The position numbers and the translations under genes are program-made. From Asaia krungthepensis NRIC 0535 (GTDB taxonomy: Bacteria > Pseudomonadota > Alphaproteobacteria > Acetobacterales > Acetobacteraceae), in contig NZ_BAPV01000057.1 in NCBI RefSeq assembly GCF_025995175.1, positions 148,544 through 212,543 on the forward strand: 64,000 bases of DNA, given 5' to 3'. Positions 8,879 through 18,046 of the stretch are shown here, piece after piece. The notes beneath the pieces were generated by a model, which saw only the letters and a list, made by a program, of their open reading frames with translations, was not told the DNA's origin and searched no databases. The stretch's first letter is position 1; each line of letters begins with the position of its first letter.

Positions 8879-11455
8879 ATGACGCCCCAGCACCATTTCA
8901 TGCCCCGCCGTGTTCGCGCCGTGCTGGGACCGACAAATACCGGCAAGACCCATTATGCTCTCGAGCGCCTGCTGGCTCATGAATCGGGGATAATCGGTTT
9001 TCCGCTCCGGCTGCTTGCGCGCGAGAATTACGAGCGCATGGTGCGTATCAAGGGGTCTCGCCATGTGGCGCTGATCACGGGTGAGGAAAAGATCGTCCCG
9101 CCCGAGGCACGTTGGTTCTCCTGCACGACAGAGGCCATGCCCCTGACGCGCAGGGTCGAGTTCGTCGCTGTCGATGAAATCCAGCTCAGCAGCGATCCTG
9201 ACAGAGGGCATGTGTTCACCGATCGCCTGCTCAATGCGCGCGGGAATGTCGAAACCCTCTTTCTGGGGGCCGAAACCATACGCCCCCTGCTCCAGCGTCT
9301 CGTGCCCGGGATCGAGATCGATACGAGACCGCGTCTGTCGAGCCTGATCCATACCGGACATACGAAGCTTTCCCGCCTGCCTGCGCGCTCGGCCATCGTG
9401 GCTTTCTCGGCGGCCGAAGTCTATGCAATCGCTGAAATCATCCGCAGACGTCGCGGTGGATGTGCCCTGATCATGGGGCAACTCTCACCCCGCACGCGTA
9501 ACGCCCAGGTCGAGCTCTACCAGAACAAGGACGTGGACTATCTGGTTGCCACCGATGCGATCGGGATGGGACTGAACATGGACGTGAACCACGTCGCCTT
9601 GGCCTCCTTGACCAAATTCGATGGCTCCTCCCTGCGTCCTCTGACCGCTCAGGAATGTGCCCAGATCGCCGGACGTGCCGGACGCGGCATGAAAGACGGC
9701 ACATTCGGCACCACGGGCGAAGCCCGTCCCATGTCGGACGCCCTCGTCGATGCCATCGAGGCGCATCGCTTCGACCCTGTCGAACGCGTGAGCTGGCGTA
9801 ATGCCGCTCTCGATTTCGGCTCTCCCGCTGCCTTGCTGAACAGCCTCAACGCAGCCCCTCCGAAACGCGGGCTTGTTGCCGGTCGACCTGCATCGGACGT
9901 GCTGACACTCGAGAGCCTCTCCGGAGAGGCTGAGATACGGGATGCCGCGCGCGGGAAGAAAGCCACGAGCCTGTTATGGGATGTCTGCCAGATCCCCGAT
10001 TTCAGGAAGCTGGGTGACGACTCCCATGTGCGGCTCTGCCACAGACTATTCCTGCACCTGCTCAATGATGGCGGCATCCCGCCCCAATGGTTCGACTCCC
10101 ATATCAGCGGATTTTCGCGCCTTGAGGGCGACATCGATACCCTCATGCATCGGCTGACAGGGATCCGGGTCTGCGCCTATGTGGCTGCGAGAACGGACTG
10201 GAGCGATCGGGCCATTCACTGGCAGGAGCGCACTCGGGAAGTCGAGGACCTGTTGTCTGATGCGCTGCACGAGCGCCTGACCGCGCGCTTCGTCGATCGT
10301 CGCGCGACGTCGTTGCTGCGAAGGCTCGATCACGAGGGTTCGAGAGATCTGCTATCGGCCGTCACCCGTGAAGGACAGGTCATCGTCGAAGGCCATTCAG
10401 TCGGCACGATCGAAGGCTTCACCCTGAAGCCGGATCAGGAAGATACCCTTCCAGAGAAGAAGCTGATGCTTCGCGCGGGACGGCGCGCCTTGCTGCATGA
10501 AATCCCCCGGCGCGTTCAGGCGCTTGTCGCCTCGCCGGATGACGCGTTCTCACTCGATACGGCGAATGGACATCTGGCCTGGGAAGACGCAGTCATCGCC
10601 AGACTCACGCGCGGTGCCGCCATTCTGTCTCCGTCGATCCAGATCCTTGGGGGTGAATTCGCCGATACAAAGCAGCGTGACCTCGTTCAGGAGCGCTTGA
10701 CCACCTTCGTACAGACCCGCATCCGAACCGTACTGGCTCCTCTCTACGCGCTGGCGGCACAGCCACGCGCCTCCGCCCCGCTGCGCGGCGTAGTCCATCG
10801 CCTGATGGAGAGCGGCGGGGTGGCCCCCCTCATGCCGCGCGAGCCCGGCATCCATGGCACACAGGATCTGGCTCATTTTCGGCGGCTCGGCATTCTCCTT
10901 TGCTCTCATGGCCTTTTCATGCCTGCCCTGCTCAAACCGGCGGCGATGGGTTTGCGTGCCCGGCTGGTTGCTGTCTGGTCAGGCGTCTCTCTGCCGACCA
11001 TCGACGCAACCCAGGTCGTCTTGGCAGTCAGCCCCGATGTCGGGCGCCAATCCATGAAAGACCCTGCTCCCGTATCGCGCGGGCTCGAGGCTCTGGGCTG
11101 GATGCGTGCAGGCACGATATGGCTGCGGCTGGATCGCGCGGAGAAACTATCGGGAGACTTGCATCGTCTGACCCGGCGCGGCGCCTGCCCGGTGCCATCT
11201 GACCTCGCATCCCGCTACGCCCTGCCCAAAGCCCAGCTTGCAGAAATCCTCCCGGACTTCGGTGTCAGACTGCGCCCGACCGTCCCGCTGCCGCCCAACC
11301 AGTTTGGCCCCCCTGCCCCGCCGATGCTGGTAGCCTCCCGCCCGCAACGCGCATCGGTCCGCAAAACGCATCGGGGCAATCGCCCTCATGCGACCGCTAC
11401 CCAGCCGGAGGGACCGTTCGCCGTTCTGGCGCGCCTGAGTGCCAGGCCAAACTGA
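8879..11455 (+). CDS. SUV3/MgpS-like superfamily 2 helicase
   Basis: An 858-residue SF2 helicase of the SUV3-like group found in alphaproteobacteria. Motif I is GPTNTGKTHYALERLL near residue 20, the Walker B box is DEIQ (as in SUV3 rather than DEAD), motif III-like FLGAETIRPL follows, and the helicase C-terminal half has ALIMGQLSPRTRNAQV, VATDAIGMGLNMDVNHVAL and QIAGRAGRG. The C-terminal 400 residues are SUV3-like and poorly conserved. The family unwinds RNA, or RNA/DNA duplexes, with the mitochondrial member acting in RNA turnover; the bacterial role is less clear. Starts at 8861 or 8879 are both possible. Its stop overlaps the start of the S4-domain gene (TGATG), so the two are coupled, which fits an RNA-related function. 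Confidence 0.9.
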   Translation: MTPQHHFMPRRVRAVLGPTNTGKTHYALERLLAHESGIIGFPLRLLARENYERMVRIKGSRHVALITGEEKIVPPEARWFSCTTEAMPLTRRVEFVAVDEIQLSSDPDRGHVFTDRLLNARGNVETLFLGAETIRPLLQRLVPGIEIDTRPRLSSLIHTGHTKLSRLPARSAIVAFSAAEVYAIAEIIRRRRGGCALIMGQLSPRTRNAQVELYQNKDVDYLVATDAIGMGLNMDVNHVALASLTKFDGSSLRPLTAQECAQIAGRAGRGMKDGTFGTTGEARPMSDALVDAIEAHRFDPVERVSWRNAALDFGSPAALLNSLNAAPPKRGLVAGRPASDVLTLESLSGEAEIRDAARGKKATSLLWDVCQIPDFRKLGDDSHVRLCHRLFLHLLNDGGIPPQWFDSHISGFSRLEGDIDTLMHRLTGIRVCAYVAARTDWSDRAIHWQERTREVEDLLSDALHERLTARFVDRRATSLLRRLDHEGSRDLLSAVTREGQVIVEGHSVGTIEGFTLKPDQEDTLPEKKLMLRAGRRALLHEIPRRVQALVASPDDAFSLDTANGHLAWEDAVIARLTRGAAILSPSIQILGGEFADTKQRDLVQERLTTFVQTRIRTVLAPLYALAAQPRASAPLRGVVHRLMESGGVAPLMPREPGIHGTQDLAHFRRLGILLCSHGLFMPALLKPAAMGLRARLVAVWSGVSLPTIDATQVVLAVSPDVGRQSMKDPAPVSRGLEALGWMRAGTIWLRLDRAEKLSGDLHRLTRRGACPVPSDLASRYALPKAQLAEILPDFGVRLRPTVPLPPNQFGPPAPPMLVASRPQRASVRKTHRGNRPHATATQPEGPFAVLARLSARPN

Positions 11456-11748
11456 TGGGTGGCGATCTTCCCGATTACCAACGCCTCGATCTGTGGCTCT
11501 GGCATGCCCGGGTCTGTCGTCAGCGGCAGGATTGCGCTGCTTTGATCGAAAAAGGACGCATCAGGATCAACCGACAGCCGACGAGCAAACCGCACAGCAA
11601 GATAAGGATCGGTGACATTCTGGGCTTGCCGGGCTTCCCGCACGCGGGAGTCCGCATCTGGCGTGTCGTGGCTCTGGCAACCCGGCGGGGTTCTGCATCG
11701 GATGCAGCAAAACTCTACGAGATCATCGAGGAAGACGACCGGGAATAA
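11455..11748 (+). CDS. S4-domain RNA-binding protein (Hsp15/HslR-like)
   Basis: A 97-residue basic protein made almost entirely of one S4 RNA-binding domain: QRLDLWLWHARVCRQRQDCAALIEKGRIRINRQPTSKP followed by KIRIGDILGL. This matches the Hsp15 family, in which E. coli HslR binds stalled 50S subunits carrying nascent chains. The start codon overlaps the helicase stop by one base (TGATG), showing translational coupling. By context it probably works on RNA together with the SUV3-like helicase, though Hsp15 activity itself is inferred from family only. Confidence 0.9.
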   Translation: MGGDLPDYQRLDLWLWHARVCRQRQDCAALIEKGRIRINRQPTSKPHSKIRIGDILGLPGFPHAGVRIWRVVALATRRGSASDAAKLYEIIEEDDRE

Positions 11749-11901
11749 GCGCGTCCGCACGGGCCCGGGCAAACATATGCTTGCAAGAAACGTCAAGTTC
11801 CGCCTATCTGCGGCATTCCTTTTTGCATACTCCCCGAGGGCTGAATTGCCCTCCCGGATCATCTCGGGCCGAGCGGCCCCAGCCTAAGATCGGAGACACC
11901 A

Positions 11902-12234
11902 ATGGCCTATGTGGTCACCGAAAACTGCATACGCTGCAAATACACGGATTGCGTCGAGGTCTGTCCGGTCGATTGCTTCTATGCGGGCGAGAACTTCCTC
12001 GTGATCAACCCCGACGAGTGCATCGATTGCGGCGTCTGCGAGCCGGAATGCCCCGCCGAAGCCATCTTCCCGGATAGTGACGACCGCGCGACCCCGTGGC
12101 TCGAGGTCAACAGCAAATACGCCGCCGTGTGGCCGAACATCACACGCAAGATCGATTCGATGCCCGATGCCGATGACTGGAAAGACAAACCGGGCAAGGA
12201 AGCGATGCTTTCTCCAGAGCCTCACAAGGACTGA
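11902..12234 (+). CDS. fdxA: 7Fe-8S type ferredoxin FdxA
   Basis: A 110-residue two-cluster ferredoxin for cytosolic electron transfer. The first cluster motif is [14 protein letters not shown], with the second cysteine spaced as in 3Fe-4S/4Fe-4S ferredoxins, and the second is [12 protein letters not shown], a full 4Fe-4S set. The C-terminal extension after residue 60 ([20 protein letters not shown]) is characteristic of the FdxA family of alphaproteobacteria. A purine-rich site precedes the ATG. The gene stands alone behind the S4 gene, 150 bp downstream, and ends 130 bp before a strong bidirectional terminator. Confidence 0.95.
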   Translation: MAYVVTENCIRCKYTDCVEVCPVDCFYAGENFLVINPDECIDCGVCEPECPAEAIFPDSDDRATPWLEVNSKYAAVWPNITRKIDSMPDADDWKDKPGKEAMLSPEPHKD

Positions 12235-12365
12235 CCAGGACTATGGCCCCCCCGGCAATTCAACCCGGGGGATGTCGGCCGATCAACCGTGATGCCCCGG
12301 ACAAAACGGGCTCATACGGTTCATACGGGAGCGGACCAACCGTTCCCGGAGGCTCGCTGAACAAC

Positions 12366-12400
12366 AAAAAGGCCCGGAGGGAATACCTCCGGGCCTTTTT
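12366..12400. terminator. Bidirectional rho-independent terminator between fdxA and cyoD
   Basis: A perfect 10-bp GC-rich stem GGCCCGGAGG / CCTCCGGGCC with a 5-nt loop is flanked by five A residues on one side and five T residues on the other. It can therefore stop transcription from both the fdxA and cyoABCD sides, which converge here. Confidence 0.93.
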
Positions 12401-12467
12401 GTTTATACGCGGCATTTAGTGCAGCATGCCTCACCCCATCAGGGGCAAGACACGATGCAGGTCAATG

Positions 12468-12803
12468 TCAGCGCGACATCATGTTCATGCTGACGTCGTG
12501 GATGATGAAGACCGTTCCACCGACGATGATCAGAACGCAGATAACCGCGAAGGCAAATGCCGTGTTGTTCCAGGACTGGCTCGAGCTGCTGTTCATGTGC
12601 AGGAAGTAGATCAGATGGACAAAGATCTGAACCACCGCCAGCGCAGCAATGACCCCGAAGGTCATGCCGGGGGACATGAGGTGCATCTCGACGATGGCGA
12701 AAGCCGCAACCGTCAGGATGGCCGCAATTACGAAGCCGATGATGTACGAGGCGAAGCTGCCGTGAGACTCGCCTTCGTGTTGATGGGTCGATGCTTGGCT
12801 CAT
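12468..12803 (-). CDS. cyoD: Cytochrome bo3 ubiquinol oxidase subunit IV
   Basis: The 111-residue subunit IV of the haem-copper quinol oxidase, a small protein with three membrane helices (SYIIGFVIAAILTVAAFAIV, FGVIAALAVVQIFVHLIYFL, AFAVICVLIIVGGTVFII). The segment VQIFVHLIYFLHM is a good family marker. It supports assembly of the CuB site in subunit I in the E. coli enzyme. The chosen ATG at 12803 overlaps the cyoC stop by one base (TGATG) and drops 27 unlikely upstream residues. It is the last gene of the operon, followed by the shared terminator. Confidence 0.95.
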   Translation of the reverse strand: MSQASTHQHEGESHGSFASYIIGFVIAAILTVAAFAIVEMHLMSPGMTFGVIAALAVVQIFVHLIYFLHMNSSSSQSWNNTAFAFAVICVLIIVGGTVFIIHDVSMNMMSR

Positions 12804-13420
12804 CAGATCACACTCAACAGATAAACGAAGGTGAACACGCAGATCCAGACGATATCCAGGAAGTGCCAGAAAAGGCTCAGGCACTGGAGCTTGTCCATAT
12901 AGCGTGTGCTGAAGACCTGCGAGCTGAAGCTCTGGACCATGATAACAGCGATCCAGACCAGACCACAGGTCACGTGAAGACCGTGCGTCGCCACCAGCGT
13001 GAAGAATGCGGAGAGGAACGCAGAGCGATCCGGACCGGCACCCGCATGAATGAGGTGAGCGAACTCCTTGACTTCGAGAACAAGGAAGCCGAGGCCGAGC
13101 ACGAAGGTGATAGCGAGCCAGGCGAGCATCGCGCCCTGCTTGCGGGCGTAAGCCGAGATCATGCCGAAGCCGAAGGTGATCGAGCTGAGCAGGAGGAGAG
13201 CTGTCTCCAGCCCTACCCCGTCCAGATCAAACAACTCCTTGCCCGTCGGGCCACCAGCGAACTGGGTACGCATGACAGCGAAGGTGGCGAACAGCGTTCC
13301 GAAAAGGAGGCAGTCCGTCATCAGGTAGATCCAGAACCCGAACACGTTGTTCGTGTTGTGGTGCTCGTGATCATCGATGCCGTGCGCGGTGCCGTGCGGC
13401 GTTGCTGAGATATTTGCCAT
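12803..13420 (-). CDS. cyoC: Cytochrome bo3 ubiquinol oxidase subunit III
   Basis: The 205-residue subunit III of the quinol oxidase, with five membrane helices typical of bo3 oxidases (GFWIYLMTDCLLFGTLFATFAVM is the first; the last is HFLDIVWICVFTFVYL). The FVLGLGFLVLEVKEF and THGLHVTCGLVW segments match the COX3/CyoC family. It does not carry redox centres; in the family it stabilises subunit I. It starts 3 bp after the cyoB stop and overlaps cyoD, so all subunits are made from one transcript. Confidence 0.96.
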   Translation of the reverse strand: MANISATPHGTAHGIDDHEHHNTNNVFGFWIYLMTDCLLFGTLFATFAVMRTQFAGGPTGKELFDLDGVGLETALLLLSSITFGFGMISAYARKQGAMLAWLAITFVLGLGFLVLEVKEFAHLIHAGAGPDRSAFLSAFFTLVATHGLHVTCGLVWIAVIMVQSFSSQVFSTRYMDKLQCLSLFWHFLDIVWICVFTFVYLLSVI

Positions 13421-13422
13421 TG

Positions 13423-15411
13423 TTATTCTGCCGCCTGTGCTGTCAGCGAGCGGACATAGTTTTCCTGGTCGCGTTCGATTTCGCTGACCGGGACATAGTA
13501 GTCCACATCATTGTTGAAGCTGCGCAGGATGACCGTCGCGAACACGCCAACGAGGGCGAGCGCTGCGAGCCACCAGATCCACCAGATCGCTGCGAACCCG
13601 AGCACGAAGCTGAAGGCACCGACGAAGAAGCCGGCAGCCGTGTTCTTCGGCATATGGATCGGTGCAAGCACCTTACCCTCATAGCTGCGACGGCCCATCT
13701 GCTTCTCGGTATGGAACGTATCGATACCGTGAACGTCAGGAAGAACGGCGAAGTTATAAGCGGGCGGGGGCGAAGCCATCGACCATTCGAGCGTACGGGC
13801 ATTCCACGGATCACCCGTGAAGTCACGGTTCTCAGCCAGATTACGATCGCGGATCGAGACATAGATCTGCATCAGCTGGCAGACAACACCCACTGCAATG
13901 ACGGCGGCGCCGGCTGCAGCGATCAGCATCTGAACATGCCAGTCAGCATTGTCGTAATGGTTCATACGACGGGTCATGCCTTCGAAGCCGGCAATATAGA
14001 GCGGCACGAATGCAAGATAGAAGCCGACGAACCAGCACCAGAAGGCGCGCTTGCCCCAGGACTCATTCATCTTGAAGCCGAGAACCTTCGGCCACCAGAA
14101 GTTCAGACCTGCGACGTAACCGAAATAAACACCGCCGATGATGACGTTGTGGAAATGGGCGATCAGGAACAGTGAGTTATGCAGCACGAAATCGGCTGCA
14201 GGCATCGCCATCATGACGCCGGTCATGCCACCGATAGAGAAGGTGACCATGAAGCCGATGACCCAGTACATGATGCCGTTGAACTGGATACGGCCCTTAT
14301 ACATGGTGAACAGCCAGTTGAAGATCTTCACGCCCGTCGGGACGGCAATGATCATCGTGGCCACGCCGAAGAAGGCGTTGACGTTCGGGCCTGCGCCCAT
14401 GGTGAAGAAGTGGTGAGCCCAGACGATGAAGGACAGAACGCCGATCGCAAGCGTGGCGTAAACCATCACGCGGTAGCCAAACAGTGGCTTGCGCGAGAAT
14501 GTCTGGGTGATTTCCGAGAACACACCGAAGGCCGGCAGAACCAGAATGTAGACTTCCGGGTGACCCCACGTCCAGATGAGCGAGAGATACAGCTGAACGC
14601 TGCCGCCGCCATCATTGGTGAAGAAGTGCATACCCAGATAACGGTCAAGCGCGAGCTCGGCCAGGGTAACCGTCAGAACCGGGAAGACTGCCATGATCAG
14701 AACGACCGTGACGAAAGCCGTCCAGGTGAAAACGGGGAGCTTCATCCAGCCCATGCCCGGAGCGCGCATCTTCACGATGGTGACGAAGAAGTTCACGCCA
14801 GTCAGCAACGTGCCGACACCGGCAAGCTGCACGGCCCAGATGTAGTAATCCACACCGACGCCGGGGCTGAACTGCTGCTCGGACAGAGGCGGGTAGACCA
14901 GCCAGCCGCACTGAGCGAATTCACCGATGAAGAGGGAGACGTTGATCAGAACGGCGCTGATCGTGGTCATCCAGAAGCTCAGCGAGTTCAGGAACGGGAA
15001 AGCCACGTCGCGTGCGCCAATCTGCAGCGGCACGATGACATTGAGCAGACCTGTCATGAACGCCATGGCCATGAAGAAGATCATGATGGTGCCATGGGCG
15101 GAGAAGATCTGGTCATAATGGTGCGGGGGCAGATAGCCCGGGTTGCCATTATAGGCCAGGGCGAGCTGGCTGCGCATCATGATGGCGTCGGCAAAGCCGC
15201 GGAACAGCATGACAAGAGCAAGCACGATATACATGATGCCCAGACGCTTGTGGTCGACCGAGGTCAGCCACTCACGCCAGAGATAGCCCCATTTGCCGAA
15301 ATAGGTGATGGCACCCAGAACGGCGAGAGCAGCGATGACGACGCCGGTGAACGTGCCAACAAGAATAGGCACATCCAACGGTATCGCTGAAAGTGTTAAC
15401 TTACCTAGCAT
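13423..15411 (-). CDS. cyoB: Cytochrome bo3 ubiquinol oxidase subunit I
   Basis: The 662-residue catalytic subunit of the bo3 terminal oxidase, which oxidises ubiquinol, reduces oxygen to water and pumps protons. Fifteen hydrophobic helices are expected for CyoB. Visible haem-copper features include the low-spin haem ligand region [15 protein letters not shown], the CuB and cross-link region [17 protein letters not shown], the HHFFTMG pair of CuB histidines, and the high-spin/low-spin haem histidines in [10 protein letters not shown]. The length equals that of typical CyoB rather than aa3 subunit I. It begins 6 bp after the cyoA stop codon. Confidence 0.97.
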   Translation of the reverse strand: MLGKLTLSAIPLDVPILVGTFTGVVIAALAVLGAITYFGKWGYLWREWLTSVDHKRLGIMYIVLALVMLFRGFADAIMMRSQLALAYNGNPGYLPPHHYDQIFSAHGTIMIFFMAMAFMTGLLNVIVPLQIGARDVAFPFLNSLSFWMTTISAVLINVSLFIGEFAQCGWLVYPPLSEQQFSPGVGVDYYIWAVQLAGVGTLLTGVNFFVTIVKMRAPGMGWMKLPVFTWTAFVTVVLIMAVFPVLTVTLAELALDRYLGMHFFTNDGGGSVQLYLSLIWTWGHPEVYILVLPAFGVFSEITQTFSRKPLFGYRVMVYATLAIGVLSFIVWAHHFFTMGAGPNVNAFFGVATMIIAVPTGVKIFNWLFTMYKGRIQFNGIMYWVIGFMVTFSIGGMTGVMMAMPAADFVLHNSLFLIAHFHNVIIGGVYFGYVAGLNFWWPKVLGFKMNESWGKRAFWCWFVGFYLAFVPLYIAGFEGMTRRMNHYDNADWHVQMLIAAAGAAVIAVGVVCQLMQIYVSIRDRNLAENRDFTGDPWNARTLEWSMASPPPAYNFAVLPDVHGIDTFHTEKQMGRRSYEGKVLAPIHMPKNTAAGFFVGAFSFVLGFAAIWWIWWLAALALVGVFATVILRSFNNDVDYYVPVSEIERDQENYVRSLTAQAAE

Positions 15412-15417
15412 GTGTCC

Positions 15418-16347
15418 CTATTCCTTCATCTGCATGTCGGACATGGCGGACTGCATGTGCATGACCTGACCGGTCGACTTGTCGATGACCGTACCGTTAT
15501 TGTACTTGGCCACGATGCTGTCGAAGAGGTTAGGCTGGACATGCGCGAAATACTTGACCGGAGCCGCTTCCTGAGGCGCTGCAACCTGCGGGTAATCGGC
15601 TGAGTCGAGGGAGTCAGAAGCGCCCTTGACCTTGTCGACCCACTGGTTGAAGTCGTCATCCGTCATGGCGAGCGTACGGAACTTCATGTCCGAGAAGCCA
15701 CGGCCCGTGTAGTGGGCGGCTTCGCCCAGATAATCGCCCGGCGCGCTGGCCAGAAGATGAAGCTGGGTCTGCATGCCGGCCATCGCATAAACCTGCGAGC
15801 CGAGACGCGGGATGAAGAACGACGTCATGACCGAGTCAGACGTGATGCGGAAATTGATCGGCGTGTTGACCGGCACAGCAAGCTGGTTGACGGTTGCAAT
15901 ACCCTGATCCGGGTAGATGAACAGCCACTTCCAGTCGAGCGCCACAACTTCGACGTTCAGCGGCTTGCGGCCGGCTGCCTCGGCGGAGTGAAGCGGACGG
16001 TACGGGTCGAGCGTGTAGCTCGTCCAGATAGCGATCGCGCCCAGAATGACGATCACGACAGCAGGAACACCCCAGACGAAAAATTCGATCTTTGTCGAGT
16101 GATCCCAGTTCGGCAGGTATTCGGCCGACGTGTTGCTCTCGCGATATTTCCAGGCAAAGTACAGCGTCATGGCGATCACCGGGATCACGATGCAAAGCAT
16201 CACACCCAGTTCGATCAGAATGACGTTACGGTTCTGAATTCCCACCGGTCCACGCGGATCGAGCAGATCGAGCGTACAGCCAGAGAGAAGAAGTGCCGGC
16301 GCCAGCGGCAAAAGCCGCCGCAACTTCGGCATAAGTCTATTGTTCAT
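15418..16347 (-). CDS. cyoA: Cytochrome bo3 ubiquinol oxidase subunit II
   Basis: The 309-residue subunit II, first gene of the operon. A lipoprotein signal peptide ends at LLLSGC, so the mature protein should be lipid-anchored at its N-terminus; two membrane helices follow (LIELGVMLCIVIPVIAMTLYFAW and FFVWGVPAVVIVILGAIAIW). The periplasmic cupredoxin-like domain contains ALDWKWLFIYPDQGIATVNQL but no CuA cysteine pair, as expected for quinol rather than cytochrome c oxidases. The C-terminal CyoA-specific tail is present, with a methionine-rich end. About 600 bp of non-coding DNA upstream should hold the promoter. Confidence 0.97.
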   Translation of the reverse strand: MNNRLMPKLRRLLPLAPALLLSGCTLDLLDPRGPVGIQNRNVILIELGVMLCIVIPVIAMTLYFAWKYRESNTSAEYLPNWDHSTKIEFFVWGVPAVVIVILGAIAIWTSYTLDPYRPLHSAEAAGRKPLNVEVVALDWKWLFIYPDQGIATVNQLAVPVNTPINFRITSDSVMTSFFIPRLGSQVYAMAGMQTQLHLLASAPGDYLGEAAHYTGRGFSDMKFRTLAMTDDDFNQWVDKVKGASDSLDSADYPQVAAPQEAAPVKYFAHVQPNLFDSIVAKYNNGTVIDKSTGQVMHMQSAMSDMQMKE

Positions 16348-16619
16348 TGTCTGCCCCGCTCGTTGAACCGACCGTCAAGCTCTTTGGCTGCGCTACGCTG
16401 CCGCTCAACCCGACCACGGCTTGGTCGACCATGGCGACAACACCTTCAGGGGATGTCATCCATCTCTCCTATTCCAGTTGACCATGCGTATCGCGCCGCA
16501 ACATGACATCATCATACGACCGCAATCATATGAAGATGTAACGTTACGTCTGCCGGTGCCATTCATGGGTCCGACCACGACACGCATCGTCCTTGCCTCG
16601 CCTTACTTCGACAGGATGA

Positions 16620-16636
16620 CTGACCGTAACGGTCAG
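16620..16636. promoter_or_regulatory. Inverted repeat, candidate operator upstream of cyoA
   Basis: A perfect inverted repeat CTGACCGT-A-ACGGTCAG, 8-bp arms around a single base, lies about 270 bp before the cyoA start. Its shape suits a dimeric regulator. Which protein binds it, if any, is not known. Confidence 0.4.
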
Positions 16637-16881
16637 CGCGCCTGCCTGCACACTGGGCATCAGCGCCCAGCTATGTTCTGTTGTTTCCGCCCGATTGGCC
16701 CGCAAAGCAAGCACTGATGCTGAGTTTTAAGGGACCTGTTCACAATTTGACCACAAAGATTCACGTTGGAAATCAGGGCGTTGGAGCATTTATGCGTAAT
16801 TCCGCCGCATTTCATTGCCGATTTTTTAGATTTAGTTCAGATAGAAATGGCAAGTTAATTAGACCGAAATAGTCTGGATAA

Positions 16882-16912
16882 ACAAAAATGGGGCGCCCCA
16901 CATGGACACCCC
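16882..16912 (-). terminator. Probable rho-independent terminator after the Bax-inhibitor-like gene
   Basis: On the minus strand a GGGGTG / CGCCCC stem (one G-T pair) with an 11-nt loop is followed by ATTTTTGTTT. It lies 30 bp past the stop codon at 16943. Confidence 0.6.
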
Positions 16913-16942
16913 GTTAAATAAAGACGTCTGATATCAGACTAT

Positions 16943-17725
16943 CTATCCATTGTTATTATTACGAACGCCCATAAACTGGAGCAGAAAGGTGAAGAGGTTG
17001 ATAAAGTTCAGATAAAGCGAAAGCGCATCATAAACACTGCGCTTGGCCATTTCCTCTGGCCCGACATAGGACAGATAGTATTGATAGGTCGCGCGGATAC
17101 GCTGCGTGTCGAACGCCGTCAGAACCGTGAACAGCACCACACCGATCAGACTGATCATGAACGACATGGCTGGGCTATGCAGGAACATGTTGACCAGCCC
17201 TGCGATAATGAGCCCGATCAGCCCCATCATGAGGAACGACCCCATCGAGCTCAGATCACGCTTGGTGGTGTAGCCCCATAGCGACATGGCCGCGAATGTT
17301 GCGGCCGTGACGAAAAACGTGCTGGCGACCGAGGTATGGGTATAGACGATCAGAATGTTCGACAGGCTCGCCCCCATGACCGCGCAGAATGCCCAGAAGA
17401 GCCCCTGTGCAGCCTGACGCGACAGACGGTTCACCCCGAAGGACATGACCATGACGAAAGCCAGCGGGGCGAAGATGGTCAGCATGCCAAGCCCTGTCGG
17501 GCGGGTTGCAATACCACCGGAGGTAATGACCTGCTGGAAGAAGAGATCCCGCAGCGAGGTCTCGGCGACACCGAAAGCTACGAAGCCCGTTAGGACCAGA
17601 CCGGCCGTCATCCAGTTATAGACGCTGAGCATGTAAGCGCGCAGACCGGCATCGACCGTATCGACCCTGGCGCTACCCGCGTTACCCGGTGTGTTGCCAG
17701 AACGAGAATTTGGAACGAAAGCCAT
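16943..17725 (-). CDS. Bax inhibitor-1 / YccA family membrane protein
   Basis: A 260-residue integral membrane protein with seven hydrophobic helices, of the BI-1/YccA/YbhL (TMBIM) family. A 25-residue polar N-terminus precedes the first helix (AYMLSVYNWMTAGLVLTGFVAFG). Family hallmarks are LGMLTIFAPLAFVMVMSFGVNRL, the helix-5 region and the C-terminal DTQRIRATYQYY followed by ALSLYLNFINLFTFLLQFMG, which closely resembles the alphaproteobacterial members. The bacterial proteins are linked to calcium leak or control of membrane proteases, but the role here is unproven. Single gene with its own terminator; its start is well placed, with GGAAAGGGTGTC just before the ATG. Confidence 0.94.
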   Translation of the reverse strand: MAFVPNSRSGNTPGNAGSARVDTVDAGLRAYMLSVYNWMTAGLVLTGFVAFGVAETSLRDLFFQQVITSGGIATRPTGLGMLTIFAPLAFVMVMSFGVNRLSRQAAQGLFWAFCAVMGASLSNILIVYTHTSVASTFFVTAATFAAMSLWGYTTKRDLSSMGSFLMMGLIGLIIAGLVNMFLHSPAMSFMISLIGVVLFTVLTAFDTQRIRATYQYYLSYVGPEEMAKRSVYDALSLYLNFINLFTFLLQFMGVRNNNNG

Positions 17726-18046
17726 GACACCCTTTCCTGAAATACGGCCAGACTGGCCTTTCCGTGGTTCAATGTGGCGTTTTTAACATAGCGGTCAAGT
17801 GAGGCGCGTATCCCGACATTCTAAGATACACAGCACGGCTCGACGGAAACCGCAGCATTGCGGCGCGTTATCTCCCGTGATCATAATGCAAAAGCATGGC
17901 CTCGCGCCATCGAATTGCACCGGGCATCATCCAGGGCTCCAACAGGCCAGGTGAAACGATGCTCAGGTACGAAGGGAGCCCGTCACCCAAGCCCGCCAGA
18001 TCGCCGGCGCGATCCCCTCCACCACTACAAGACGCAGGAAACACTA
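17726..18046. other. Divergent intergenic region
   Basis: About 320 bp between the divergent Bax-inhibitor-like gene and thpR. I see no coding sequence with family features, and no clear repeat; promoters for both genes should be here. Confidence 0.5.

Larger units (their letters stand above)
16348..16942. other. Non-coding upstream region of cyoABCD
   Basis: Nearly 600 bp without a convincing gene. The half nearest cyoA is GC-rich; the part around 16720-16880 is markedly more AT-rich. It must contain the cyo promoter and carries the inverted repeat at 16620-16636 and a short palindrome GTAACGTTAC at 16538-16547. The terminator of the upstream Bax-inhibitor gene lies at its far end. Confidence 0.6.

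Noticed and set aside
12426..15390. Long plus-strand open frames opposite cyoABCD (about 100-400 codons)
   Set aside because: They are antisense shadows of well-identified oxidase genes; composition is rich in His, Glu and Arg as expected from reverse reading of hydrophobic codons.
16421..16717. 98-codon plus-strand frame in the cyo upstream region
   Set aside because: No family features or ribosome site, and mixed composition across GC-rich and AT-rich parts.
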